Part shown: positions 1-13,400 of the stretch, piece by piece
Position numbering within the stretch: the first letter of the stretch is position 1
Layout: each line of letters opens with the position of its first letter
Origin: Mya arenaria
Taxonomy: Eukaryota; Mollusca; Bivalvia; Myida; Myidae
Assembly (NCBI RefSeq): GCF_026914265.1
Contig: NC_069131.1
Coordinates: forward strand, 3,259,501-3,323,500
Length of the DNA: 64,000 nt
Direction: 5' to 3'
Made by a program: the position numbers and the translations under genes
The notes under the pieces: model-generated
The model's input: the letters and a program-made list of their open reading frames with translations, nothing else
Databases searched by the model: none
Told to the model about the DNA's origin: nothing

Positions 1-237
1 CTATCAGTGGAATCAGGCCCGGGAAATCATCCTGGTAATGGAACAATTATTCATGTGCATGTTCATACAGGACTGGTACATTTCTTGCAGCCTTATCTAA
101 ATAAACCTTATTTTCAACATGATGGATGGCTGGAGTTGGATAAGCCTGGAGCAAATCTGGATCCTCCCCACACATATAAGGGATATTATACAGGATGCCT
201 TTCTGACGTCCTGTATCACATCAAGATAGGTCAGTAA
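1..237 (+). other. Unassigned open stretch at the left edge
   Basis: The plus strand is open from the window edge to a TAA near 237. I recognise no domain. It lies where an intron of the minus-strand GCLC gene is expected, so it could be a chance reading frame, a repeat fragment or part of an unrelated gene cut by the edge. I see no GCLC coding similarity on the minus strand here. Confidence 0.15.
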
Positions 238-1360
238 ACATGTTTCTGTTAGGATTGCATACGTGTTTATACACGGAACAAGATGTGATACAGGTCGTAT
301 GAAAGGTGTCATAGTATTCCTTTTATCATATGTCTCCTTTGATTATTTACATGCCTTTAGCTTAAACCAACAAAACTGAACTTAGATTTAACCATGCCAC
401 TAATGATGTCATAAATGAATCTCATTAATGATTAATACTTTTCATTAAATAGACACAAATCAGCATTTGAATACAGTGAAAATCATTTCTTCAGGAAAAC
501 GACAGTAGCGTTATACAGATTTGTCAATACCGCATCTGTATTGTCATTGTTGGATATGAAAAAGGAAATGGAAAGGCATATAATAAGAGGGGTTATCAGT
601 CAGGAATGGTGAATTGTTTTATACAGTTATATACAAAACCATAATATATGCAATCACTGTGGGAATATGTTTAAGAATTTCTTTTTAAAACAACTCAATT
701 CCCTTGTTTGATGAAACTGATCCTTTCAACTATTTACCTCACCTTGTGTGGTGTGAAAATTAAATAGTCGTGTTTCAAGCTCAGGCAAATAAGTAACTTT
801 TCAACCACTGCAAACAAATAACTCAAATTTCATTGCTTAACACATGAGCAATTGAGTGCCACCATTACTTGGTAAGCTAATGTACTAATTCATTCAATGT
901 TTACGTTTGTGAGAATTACTGGTGTGTTCTTATAAAGGTAGTTTAAATGGTTGATGGGCCAGCGCCGATTGTTAATCAAAGTTTAAGATAATACCGCACC
1001 TTTCCATGTATGATATCATTGATTGTCATCTCTGTGTATTGGTCCTGGAGCCGACACTGGCGCCCATCACAACATTGTATAATACACTCCTCAGCTTCAG
1101 GGGGAGAGCAATCTGTAATGTGTAAATACAGATTTATTTCCCTTTGCTCTCACCACACTGCATAACTCATTTCTCAGTTTCTGTGCCCTCACAATACTAT
1201 ATAACTCACTCCTTCATGAGGAGAGCAATCTGTTATGTATGAATACAGAGTTATGTCCCTGTGCCCTAACAGTATATTTCTTTAACAATGTAAATCAATT
1301 AATCACCACAGATCATTTATTCATGCTTATCAATGATCATTGGTTAAAATGAGGTGGAAG
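238..1360. other. GCLC intron: noncoding, short local repeats
   Basis: No gene seen. About 1,060-1,265 holds two to three degenerate copies of a ~90-bp sequence built around CACTCCT and GGAGAGCAATCTGT. The missing C-terminal GCLC exons (human-type residues after YFRKDI) were looked for on the minus strand and not found here. Confidence 0.5.
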
Positions 1361-1424
1361 GTCAAGAATAGCAGCTTGTGTGAATGCCTGCTGAAGATTT
1401 TTATTCTCCTTTGGTCAGCAATAT
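1361..1424 (-). pseudogene. Decayed duplicate of part of GCLC exon 13
   Basis: Read on the minus strand this stretch aligns base for base, with about one mismatch in four and one inserted base, to the part of exon 13 that encodes [19 protein letters not shown]. It has an in-frame stop and no usable frame. It sits about 65 bp downstream (in gene direction) of the real exon, so it looks like an old tandem duplication of the exon body rather than a retrocopy. Confidence 0.7.
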
Positions 1425-1487
1425 AACATAACATAACATAACTTTTACAGAATTGACTTATGACTTGGCTTTTATTTTGAACTTAAC

Positions 1488-4400
1488 CTGTTAAAATGTC
1501 CTTCCGGAAGTAGAACTTCTGTTCTAGAACAGCGTCTCGTTTGAATGCGCGCTGGAGGTTTTCATCCACCTTTGTCAGCGGGATAATGAACTTGAGACCG
1601 AATGTGAGGATTACCCGTGTCATTAACACCTGCGGACATCAGAACATTCAAATGAATTATACAAAGATCAAATATTTGTGATTTTAAAAACATATCACCA
1701 AACAATAATTTAGATACAAAGTAAAATATAAAAAATAAAATTAAATACCTGTATGTATATGATTAGTAAAATGCATGTTGCAAGTTTTTCACATCAGCTT
1801 TGCAATTTATTAAGGTTGTATTTTCAGAAAATTTTACATCAAGTTGAATGAGTACAATAGTTCCAGTTTTATGTGCCGTTCTCTAGGGTTATGCGAAAAG
1901 CATTGCTCATCATAGCAGTGTGCATCATTCCATTGTGCCAAAACTTGTTATCATTAAACACAGTTTAAATACTATCAAATGTTCTAGAATAAATACTAGA
2001 ATGCACAAAAAACAGTTTGCATGTGATAAAAGCAATTAAGCACTTTATTCAAACACTTGTGTATGTATGTTCTATATTATGTCCACACAAGTGCTGTTTT
2101 TGTACTATATTGTACAATTATTATTGTAACTTGTACATAGTAGACTGAATATAGGTTCTAGTTTTTTATTGGCTCTGAAAATATATCATTTAAGATTGTG
2201 TATTACACTGAACATTCCACTAGATATCCTCATAATAATACAATGAAAAGTACAGGAACAAGCCCAGAAGTCAAAAATTCAAAGTTAAACCCTGCATCGA
2301 GGCAGAAGGCAAGGGCCCAAAGCAGGCAACAAAATCTTACATTGAAACAAGACAATATTGGCAATCAAACCCTCGCCCTCTGCCTTTATAATACGAAGTT
2401 TGTATTCTTCTTTTTTTCTTAATGATTCTTGGAACTTTTTTACATTCACCATTACTCATTGTAAGTTATTACTCATAATTATTTATTGCTCACTGCACTT
2501 CGTTACACACATCTATACCTTTAAAAATTAAATTGAACATGATATAAAAAAATTCAAGATTTGATTTTTTTATTTATTATTCAGTATCAAATATGAACAA
2601 AAACTGTACAAAAAAACCCATTAACATCCCAACCAGTAATAAGTCTCACCAGGAATGTTGTATACGCAGCATTTTCAAAATCTGTAAGCTGCACTTCCAT
2701 TGGTCGAAACTCCACCCTCCAACCAATGTTACTCTTTGGAGGAGGAGGTTTGAATCGCATTGTCTGCCAGTTGGTCGATTGAATATTCTGAAAATAGAAA
2801 TAAATAAAACAAGCCATTAGTACCATTCTATTATAACAATCAGTACAGGCTGATTTTATAGAAAAATGTTGCTATCTGGTGCATATTTTCTGGTATATTG
2901 AGGTCAGATAAAATAGCCAGTTTTTACTCGTAGTCTAGACTTTGATTAATCATTTATCATAATATTGTGTCTGTACGGTCTCTCTCTTAGGTGTCTGCTT
3001 TTTGTAAATTCTGATAATACGTATTAAAGATATTGCGAAATTAGCTAGAGGTGAAAAGTACATATCTGTGAAAATTGGCAATAAGCAGTCATTTGTTTAT
3101 ATACCTATATATATATTATACACCTCTTGTGACTTGTAATTGGGGTTGAAATGATGTCAAAGTGTTTGCCTTATATTTATCTGGTTGAAAATTTTACCCT
3201 GCTGTAGTGTGCTTGGGGACACTCATAAAGTTAAGGACAAAATCTATACAATAACTGTTATTAAAACGCAGTTTATGCCAAAAATGGGATTAACAATGGA
3301 AATATACAAATTTAAACCCTATGATCATTATTGAATTGAGAGGCCCTGGTGATAAACAGTACTGGGGCTGATTTTTCAAAACTTCTTAAGCCTAACAGAC
3401 TTAATTAGTTTATTTTGTTCTGCAAACTCTCTTACTTTAACCAGATTTTGACACATAAAACTGAGTTTTTCATGATTATCAGACAGATAACTTCAATTAA
3501 AACACTTTCAAAAAAGTAAATATTTCACAAATTATAGAAGAACAAAAATAGTAAGCTTAGCTTAATTGTGTTATAACAGACTTACGGGTGAGTTGTTTTG
3601 AGGAATCAGCCCCTGGTCATTGACAAAGTGCAATAGGGGATCTAACCACAGACTCTCTGATCCAGAGTTGGACTTGCTAACCACTCAGCCTACACAACTG
3701 ATGTTGACAATTATGCATGGTTTATCTTTTTTCCAATAACATACACCAACCTCAAAATGGTCTGTATCCTCTTCATCGTTCTGGTGGATTTTCTCGCTGA
3801 ACAGTGATATGGGGTCTCGTATAAACAGGTGGGCTACGTGGCGGGACACCAGGTCATCTATGCCTGCAAGGGAGGGGGTGGGTTGAATAAATGATATAAA
3901 TACATGTATAACAAATGAATGTCTTTTTGACCTTTCAACATTTGATGCCAAGGTAATCCACATTTTTCATCATATCAAAACAGCAGCATAACAACAGCAT
4001 ACATGCCATATTCCCTGGTGGGAGAACCCCCCCCCCCCCCCCCCCCCCTATAATATAGCCAACTGTTACATGTACAAACTTAGTGCAGAAAAGTTGAAAC
4101 ATCTCTATAGCTTCCGAAAATAGATTAAATTGCTGAAAAGCGTTACTAAGATTACAATACTGCAAATTAAATATCACACTTAAGGTTTCTTGTGTATTTC
4201 CATCCTCCGTAGAATTACCAATATATCCACATTGTTACAATACCTGATTATTACCAGTATTGATTAGGTAGAATCGCGAGATCTATTTTGGAGTTATTTT
4301 TCGTGCTATAACAATTTTTTGTCTAGTTTTCATCAATGCCATGATGTTATAAAACCCCCTGTATAAATCTAGAGGAAAATTGCTTTGTTCAGTGTAAGAT

Positions 4401-7400
4401 CTTGATATATTTCAAGTGAGCACCAAAATTTATTTTTCATGAGTGGCATAGCCACTAGCGTTATATTTACTTTTGGTGTTCCTGCGATGAAATATATTGC
4501 TATTTTACACTGACAAAACCTTTATTTTTATTTATTATATGCTTAGAATTGGAATTAAAAGTCATGTAGTAACATTGATATTCCCATATAATGAAAACTG
4601 ACTAGCAGCCTACCTGCATCAATGAGTTGCTGGTAAATATCCCGGTCATATACAAGGTCAATATCGCTGTAAATATCACAGCTGAGGTAACTGTCAATGG
4701 AGTCATAGCGTGATTTGTTGATCACAAACTTCTCCTTTTCCAATGGCTGAAATCATAACTTCTATTTATTTAAAGAGGCATTTTTATTTTCTGTTGTTCA
4801 TGCAAAAACACATTTGTATGGTTTTGGCTTTTAACTGAATGATTTTAAAATTATTCTAACTGAAATATGATGGAAAGTAAAAATCTCCAAATGCATCAAT
4901 GTGTAACCGTTAATTCAACTGTTTACATAAAGGGTGAGAGAGGTCTAGAGGTTTAAGTGTCCGCCTCTCACCCAAGAGGTTGTGAGTTCGAGTCCAACCA
5001 GAGAGAGAGTGGTCTAGTGGTTAAGGAGTCAGCCTCTCACCCGAGAGGTTGAGGGTTCCTGCCCCAGCAGGGTCAGAATTCCATCAAACTTGGTATATTA
5101 TTACTATTTTTATAATTGATCATCAAAAATGCAGAGATTGTGAGATGTTCAGTTATATATATTTCGGTTCAATCCCCAGTAGGGTAAAAGTGGTCTAGTG
5201 TAATAGGGTTGGGCCTCTAGGTCAAGAGGCTGTGGGTTCCTTTGCCACTATGATAACTTTCTTATGACCTCTTAACACAGAAAACAGTACTGGTCTCAAC
5301 CCAGGAAACAAACTCTAATGTGATTCGATGAGCTTTTGCCTTTTGTCCTAATCAAGCAACAAGAAATGAGTATAAACTCACCTTAAGTCCCCTTTCTTCC
5401 TCTGTTCTGTCATCAACTGATTGTGAGATGACAGTCCATCGTGTGTCCAGGTCAGACACAAACCCTCGGTATATTGGGGACGCTGCTGTTAATGCAAGCT
5501 GTAAAGAAGAAAAGTGTTAGACCTATTTTATTTGTGTTTTTTTCACCTTAGTCTGCAGTTACCTATATATGGGGTATTTAAATGACAAAGTGACCTACGC
5601 CTGTTTAAATAAAACATCTGAAGCTATTTTCTTACTGAAGTATTTCACTGGTCATTCAACAAAATAACTTGACTAACGCTTGTAATTATTAACAACAAGA
5701 GGCCCATGAGGGCCTATGTTCTACTGGAATGGCTCTTTTGGGCATTATCCAAATGACAAGCTAATAACTGTAGTATAAGCATATCAGTAACATAGCCTTG
5801 GTTCAGTTCAACGAAATACAAGCATACCAGTATGGGACAGAGAGGTGTGAGCTGATCATACAGAGTGCGAGCCTCCTCAATGTTACAGGCCTGGAACGTC
5901 ACCTGGAGACAGCTGCAACCCATTCCTGCAATATATAAGGTGGGTTTAAATCATAAAAAAGAGACTGAAATAGCCCCTGAATGACTCCTATTCCATTCAC
6001 CAAAAACAAAATTGCCAAATTAAAGTATATGAGGCCTGTAAAATCCAAAGTCATTCAACCCATGTATATATATATTATATATATGGTCTGGTTTGGCTCA
6101 TTTAAACCCCATTCTTAATAATAAAGCATGTTTGAGGGTTGAGCCCTTCTTGACCCCACTCACACTCATAGAATCCCATACAGTTCCCGTATTTGTGGCC
6201 AGGTATTGCCCTTTTATGACCCTTACAACACTCACCAAAGCCTGTGCAGTGTTACTGTAAATTTGGTTTTGCCCTTTTATGACCCCCCCATCTCACTAGC
6301 CAAAGCCCATACAGTCTATATAATATGCAGTCTGGTCCATTTATGACTCCTACCAAACTCACCAAAGCTTATACAGTCTATGTATATAAATGTGGTCTGA
6401 TCTGACCCTTTTATGACCCATACCACACTCACCAAAGCCCATATTAATGTACAGTATATGTATATGGTTGTGGTCTGGCCCCTTTATGACACCCATCTCA
6501 CCCACCAAAGCCCGAACAGTCCATGTATGTGTGGTCTGGTCCCATTATGATAACTACCACACTCACCGAAGCCATTACAGTCCATGTATATGTGATCAGG
6601 TTTGGCCCCTTCATGACCCATTTCTCACTTACCAAAGCCCATACAGTCCATGTAAATGTGGTCAGGTTTGGCCCCTTTCTGGCTTTCCCCTTTGTCCCCA
6701 TACTGAGTTAGGTCCTCCAGGAAAGGGCTCGGGGTGTTGGTGTCCTTAAAGACTAAAATAAAAAAAATGTTATAAAGATAAGGCATAAGTCATACAAATT
6801 ATGTTGTATCCTTATGAATGTATGTGAATTAAGGACAACCATTCCAACATTATCTAGCTGTATTGGCTCACTTGCTCTACCATTCGAACATTATCTGGCT
6901 GTATTGACTCCCCTGCTCTACCATTAAAACATTATCTAGCTATATTGGCCCCCCTGCCCTACCATTAAAACATTATCTAGCTGTATTGGCCCCCCTGCTC
7001 TACCATAAAAACATTATCTAGCTGTATTGGCTCCCCTGCTCCACCATTCAAACATTAACTAGCTGTATTGGCTCCCCTGCTCCACCATTCAAACATTATC
7101 TAACTGTATTGGCTCCCCTGCTCTACCATTCAAACATTATCTAGCTGTATTGGCTCCCCTGCTCCACCATTCAAACATTATCTAGCTGTATTGGCTTCCC
7201 TGCTCCACCATTCAAACATTATCTAGCTGTATTGGCTCCCCTTCTCTACCACTCAAACATTATCTAGCTGTATTGGCTCCCTCGCTCTTCCATTCAAACA
7301 TTATCTAGCTGTATTGGCTCCCTCGCTCTTCCATTCAAACATTATCTAGCTGTATTGGCTCCCCTGCTCCACCATTCAAACATTATCTAACTGTATTAGC

Positions 7401-10400
7401 TCCTCTGCTCCACCATTCAAACATTATCTAGCTGTATTAGCTCCCCTGCTCTACCATTCAAACATAATCTAGCTGTGTTGGCTCCCCTGCTCTACCATTC
7501 AAACATAATCTAGCTGTGTTGGCTCCCCTGCTCCACCATTTAAACATAATCTAGCTGCGTTAGCTCCCCTGCTCCACCATTAAAACATTATCTTGCTGCA
7601 TTAGCTCCCCTGCTCCACCATTCAAACATTATCAAGCTGTATTGGCTCACTTGCTCTTCCATTCAAACATTATCTAGCTGTATTGGCTCCCCTGCTCCAC
7701 CATTCAAACATTATCTAGCTGTATTGGCTCCCCTGCTCCACCATTCAAACATTATCTAGCTGTATTGGCTCCCCTGCTCCACCATTAAAACATTATCTAG
7801 CTGTATTGGCTCCCCTGCTCCACCATTAAAACATTATCTAGCTGTATTGGCTCCCCTGCTCCACCATTCAAACATTATCTAGCTGTATTGGCTCCCCTGC
7901 TCCACCATTAAAACATTATCTAGCTGTATTGGCTCCCCTGCTCCACCATTCAAACATTATCTAGCTGTATTGGCTCCCCTGCTCCACCATTCAAACATTA
8001 TCTAGCTGTATTGGCTCCCCTGCTCCACCATTCAAACATTATCTAGCTGTATTGGCTCCCCTGCTCCACCGTTCAAACATTATCTAGCTGTATTGACTCC
8101 CCTGCTCCACCATTCAAACACTATCTAGCTGTATTGGCTCCCCTGCTCCACCATTCAAACATTATCTAGCTGTATTATCTCCCCTGCTCCACCATTCAAA
8201 CATTATCTAGCTGTTTTGGCTCCCCTGCTCCACCATTCAAACATAATCTAGCTGTATTATCTCCCCTGCTCCACCATTCCAACATTTTCTAGCTGTTTTG
8301 GCTCCCCTGCTCTACCATTCCCTGCTCTACCATTCAAACATATTACCAATACTTGTAATTACAGAGCATCAGCATGAAACACATATACAAATGTAAAATA
8401 TCTTATTTGGCAAGCAAAGTACTTCTATTACATGATCCCAAACATATTAGGGACAACATATATAACCTTCTGCTTTTTAAAGAGACTAGACATCAGATGA
8501 TTAACTTGGAAGAAAAAAAGAAAATCGCCAAAAACTCACATAAAGTTGACATCGTTGTGTACAACGCATTGAATCTTACTTACATAATTTGTCGCTTATG
8601 ACATATATGCATCTTTCGCAGTTTTTGCACATTTTTCCAAATTAAAATTTTCTGGGGTTGTCTACCACATCCAGTTAGTTTAAAAATAGCGTCTGTACAT
8701 TTATCTGTACTCATAAACAAATATTATTTAAACTGAGAAATCATTATGCCCTATTTTTAAACGAGGAAACACAGATGAGACAGCAACATGGTTGTTGTAT
8801 TTATTATTTTAATGTAAAATGACTTACTATCGGCCTCTTACTACCTTGCATTGAAAATTCTATGTTTGATTTGAGGACATACTGTATTTGCTGATTTTCG
8901 GACTATCTGGTGACAGTAGTCCCTTTAAATTTACAGATATTTCCCTTTGAATATACATTGTCATAACTATGTGATTTTTTAAACCACAGCATCTTAATAT
9001 TCATCAGTAGTTCTAGTTGTCCATGGTGATTTCATATTATGGACAAATTCAAAATAAGAAAAATGAAATTATCCTGCTTCAGTTTTACTTAAATTGCTTT
9101 CAGTAGAACAGAAATGTAAAATTATTATATAATCGGCTGTAATTTGAGATCAATTTGTAGTGTAGGAATAGACAATGAAGCCAGATACATTGAAATAGTT
9201 TCTATAACAAATAAGACAATATCGGCAGACAATGGGAAATGTTCTAATATTGTTTACTGATTTACAGATTATTACTCTGTATTATTACTTCTATTTTGTC
9301 ATTTTATGCAACATTACATGAAACACTGGTATAAATTTACAAACTATGAATACCACTTTCTCAAATAATATGAGATTATAAACAAGCAGTAACATGCCTG
9401 AGTTTGATGTCTTATAAATCCATGAAAATCCAAGGATTGGCAAGATTGTTGTGTAAAACAGAAGATATCAAAGTATGCCAGCGAAAGCAAATAACGTGTT
9501 TAAACAATCTTTTAAATATTTATAATCACAAGATCCAATATTTTCAGTGACTTACTACACAAAATAAATATTTGCATTTTAATGCTGCCTACAGATACAC
9601 GGGACTAGGGTTGTGCACATTAAAAAAGTACATATGCAAAATTGTCACTGATCTGTATAACAATGAGATAATGATTGTATTGTATATATGTGTAATTTTG
9701 TTATTATTTTTACATCAAGCCCTCAAGCATAGGGACATTTTGAAGAAAATATTCTTAAAGGCAGGGTTTAACATTTACTTAAGTAAGGGAGTTGGAATCT
9801 CCAAAACGTAATGAGCCCAATACCCCTTGAATCTTAAGCCAGGCAGTCCGTCAGCCTCTCAGTGTTAATCCACGTAGTTGGAGATAATTGCAATGAATGC
9901 TATGTGGAATTTATATGGAAAAGTATTATAAGCAGTTTCTCGAAACTTCATGTTCACAATTAAAACTTTATAATTAGTTTTCATTTAAATGGAAATAGCT
10001 TTAAAAAGTTGTTTTCCCTCATCTGAGGCTGAATCTTATGATAAAACCCCTTGGGCGAGAAACCGGCACCTAAACAATTACCTAAACTTCTTAAATTTTT
10101 TTGATGATTTGTTAATATAATAAAAATAATGAGAAGTTTGGGGACATTCTACGGGAATATCTGATAGCATTCTACAGTGTACAAATGTCTTACTGGGCAC
10201 GTTTATGGCTACCTTTTCACCTCGCCTTTCTCGGATATTTCTTGTTAACGTTCTGAAATATAAATGAGAGCAAATGTTATATTAAGCAGTAAATAGATGG
10301 GGGGGGGGGGGACATTGGGGACAAAGATGGCAATGCCTTAAACTCCACAGCTAGTGAATCACATCAAAATCAGGCAAACTTAGCCTTTAAGATGATACTT

Positions 10401-13400
10401 TAATATTGTACAAGAAAAGCTTGAAATACCTCACCCAAACACTTCGAAACACCGTAAGTCCCTAATATAACAGAATTAAGACAGGTTCATTATTTTTGTT
10501 TTTGAATAATTTGGATATTATTGACATTCTTAAGAGTTTTTGAACTTACTGGGGGGGGGGGGGGGGGGGGGTAAAAAGAAAATTATCTTTATGATAATCA
10601 TGATAAACTTATTCATAATTTCTTTTAAGTAAAATCACCATTAAGTAAGCAATTTGGCTTAAAAAATAAGCTGGTTAAGTTAGTGACCATTATAAGAACT
10701 TTCAAGAAAACTCAATATTCAAATATTTGGTATGACTCAAAATAACCAACTTTACCTACATATCTATTTAAGACATATAATGCATTATTACCCTGAGCAA
10801 CAACACTGAATGATGTCACTAACTTTAAACACCTACTATGAGAAAGGACATGAACTTTTGTAAAAGATAATTTTAATAACATTACATCAAATCTTGTACC
10901 TTTTGTGCTTTTCAATAAAAGGTTAATTTAGTTAATCTCTTATTTCATAATAGCCAAATTCTTGTTATTAACAAAGGAATTGTTATGATATAAGATTGAA
11001 TGCAATATAAGGCAACTGAAGCTTTTGAAGATTTTAGCTTCAAGTCCCTTGTTCACAATAATATTATGTCCATAACATGAAATAAAGAATCTCTGAAAAA
11101 TGATAATCAGAATTCGACCTACACAAGAATCAACAGAGTCAGGGATGACCTTGAACTCTACCTTCAAGTATCAACAAGCCGTACCTGAATCGGGGGATGA
11201 CCTTGAACTCTACCTTCAAGAATAACCAAGCCGTACCTGAATTGGGGATGACCTTGAACTCTACCTTCAAGTATCAACAAGCTGTACCTGAATCGGGGAT
11301 GACCTTGAACTCTACCTACAAGTATCAACAAGCCGTACCTGAATCGGGGATGACCTTGAACTCTACCTTCAAGTATCAACAAGCTGTACCTTAATCGGGG
11401 ATGACCTTGAACTCTACCTTCAAGTATCAACAAGCCATACCTGAATCGGGGATGACCTTGAACTCTACCTTCAAGTATCAACAAGCCGTACCTGAATTGG
11501 GGATGACCTTGAACTCTACCTTCAAGTATCAACAAGCCGTACCTGAATTGGGGATGACCTTGAACTCTACCTACAAGTATCAACAAGCCTTGCCTGAATC
11601 AGGGATGACCTTGAACTCTACCTTCAAGTATCAACAAGCCGTACCTGAATCAGGGATGACCTTGAACTCTACCTTCAAGTATCAACATGCCGTACCTGAA
11701 TTGGGGATGACCATGAACTCTACCTTCAAGTATCAACAAGCCGTACCTGAATCGGGGATGACCTTGAACTCTACCTTTAAGTATCAACAAGCTGTACCTG
11801 AATCGGGGATGACCTTGAACTCTACCTACAAGTATCAACAAGCCTTGCCTGAATCGGGGATGACCTTGAACTCTACCTTCAAGTATCAAAAGACGTACCT
11901 GAATCAGGGATGACCTTGAACTCTACCTTCAAGTATCAACAAGCCGTACCTGAATCGGGGATGACCTTGAAAGATGACCTCATCAGAAAAGAACAGTGAC
12001 CTTGAGGCGCCGGCATCTGGTGTAGGCGTGGTTTGTGGTTTGGTGAAGTCCCCACTACCAAGCCTGAAACACAGTCATCAACCATTTGGTATTTCATGTC
12101 TTCTTCTTACACAGTCATCAACCATTTGGTATTTCATGTCTTCTTCTAACACAGTCATCAACCATTTGGTATTTCATGTCTTCTTCTAACACAGTCCTCA
12201 ACCATTTGGTATTTCATGTCTTCTTCTAACAACAATTGCCAATTTTTCTTGTGACATTTAGAAAATTTATCACCAAATACAATACACTGAGCCAGACAAA
12301 TGTATAATTTTAAATCTTAAATGACTGAAAATATATTTTTCTATTTCTACTTGTAATTAAATATGCATGCACATGAATCCTCGATGGGGAAACTAAATAC
12401 ATTGTAATCCACAATGCTAGCAGAATAGTATTAGATTAAAAGAGCTGGGGGTATTTAATTTAGATTTCAGTCTCAATTTTAGTTGTAAATTGAAATGATC
12501 TTAATGCCATAGTTTCATTATTTTGCTACATATTTTGTGTGAATTGAGCTAACAGATTGTTCTGAACTTTGTTATAAAAATTAACGTTGTTAGCGTCATT
12601 GTTGTTAACTTTCAAATATTTATTGCACTTGAAGTTTAATGGACACACTTGTGATCTGCAGTATTTCGAACACAATTATAGATAACTAATTCACCTTTAC
12701 TTCATTTTTTAGACATCACAAGTTTTGCCCAGTTTTTGTACCAACATGTTCAAAGTGTTTCTCCTCTGAAATAGTCATACGCGCAAGCAAGCCCTTACAG
12801 GCCGAACACAGTGTTCCAAATCCGAAATAGAATCAAAAAATTATGCATTGATCGAAGATCAAGATACTATAGGTTAAATATCATACCAGCTCTACTGACG
12901 CACTAGCGAGCTGCTCCCAACATAGAAAATTCTACGAGCAAAATGTGAAAATCTCAAGAGGTAATTGGTGAAATATTTTCATCGGAGTCTGCGAGTTCAA
13001 AAAATCCGTTCAATGCTTGCAAGAGCCAACAAGGTCCGTACAGACCCCTTGTAATTTTGCAAAATTTTTACTGAAACCACTTGTACAGAGCTCATAGTGT
13101 GGATGTGACCATGGCATATGCTATATTTTACAGCTGCTGAACTTTAGAATATAACAACAGCTGTCAGTAAGAGATTAAAGCTATGAAAATAGAGGATGTA
13201 GTTATATCTGATAGAGCAGTTTTGTCATGTTGAAAATTTTCAGACATTTGTTACACATAATGTATCCGCAGACCTTTATAACGGTAAATCAAAATTTACC
13301 ATCAGCAGATTGACATATATATCATTTTCAACATTTGACGAATAAATGCACACACAGGCACAGCTTGCTGAAAGAAGCGCTGTGATGAGTATTCATAATA

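Noticed and set aside
4930-5080. Possible functional tRNA genes
   Set aside because: A and B boxes are present but acceptor stems do not pair and units are tandem and diverged; SINE heads fit better.
6850-8340. CRISPR-like regular array
   Set aside because: The repeats are head-to-tail with no unique spacers and the DNA is clearly eukaryotic; the same applies to the other arrays.
11197-11913. Plus-strand repeat protein frames (17-residue period)
   Set aside because: Antisense reading of the array derived from GCLC exon 5; the meaningful strand is minus.
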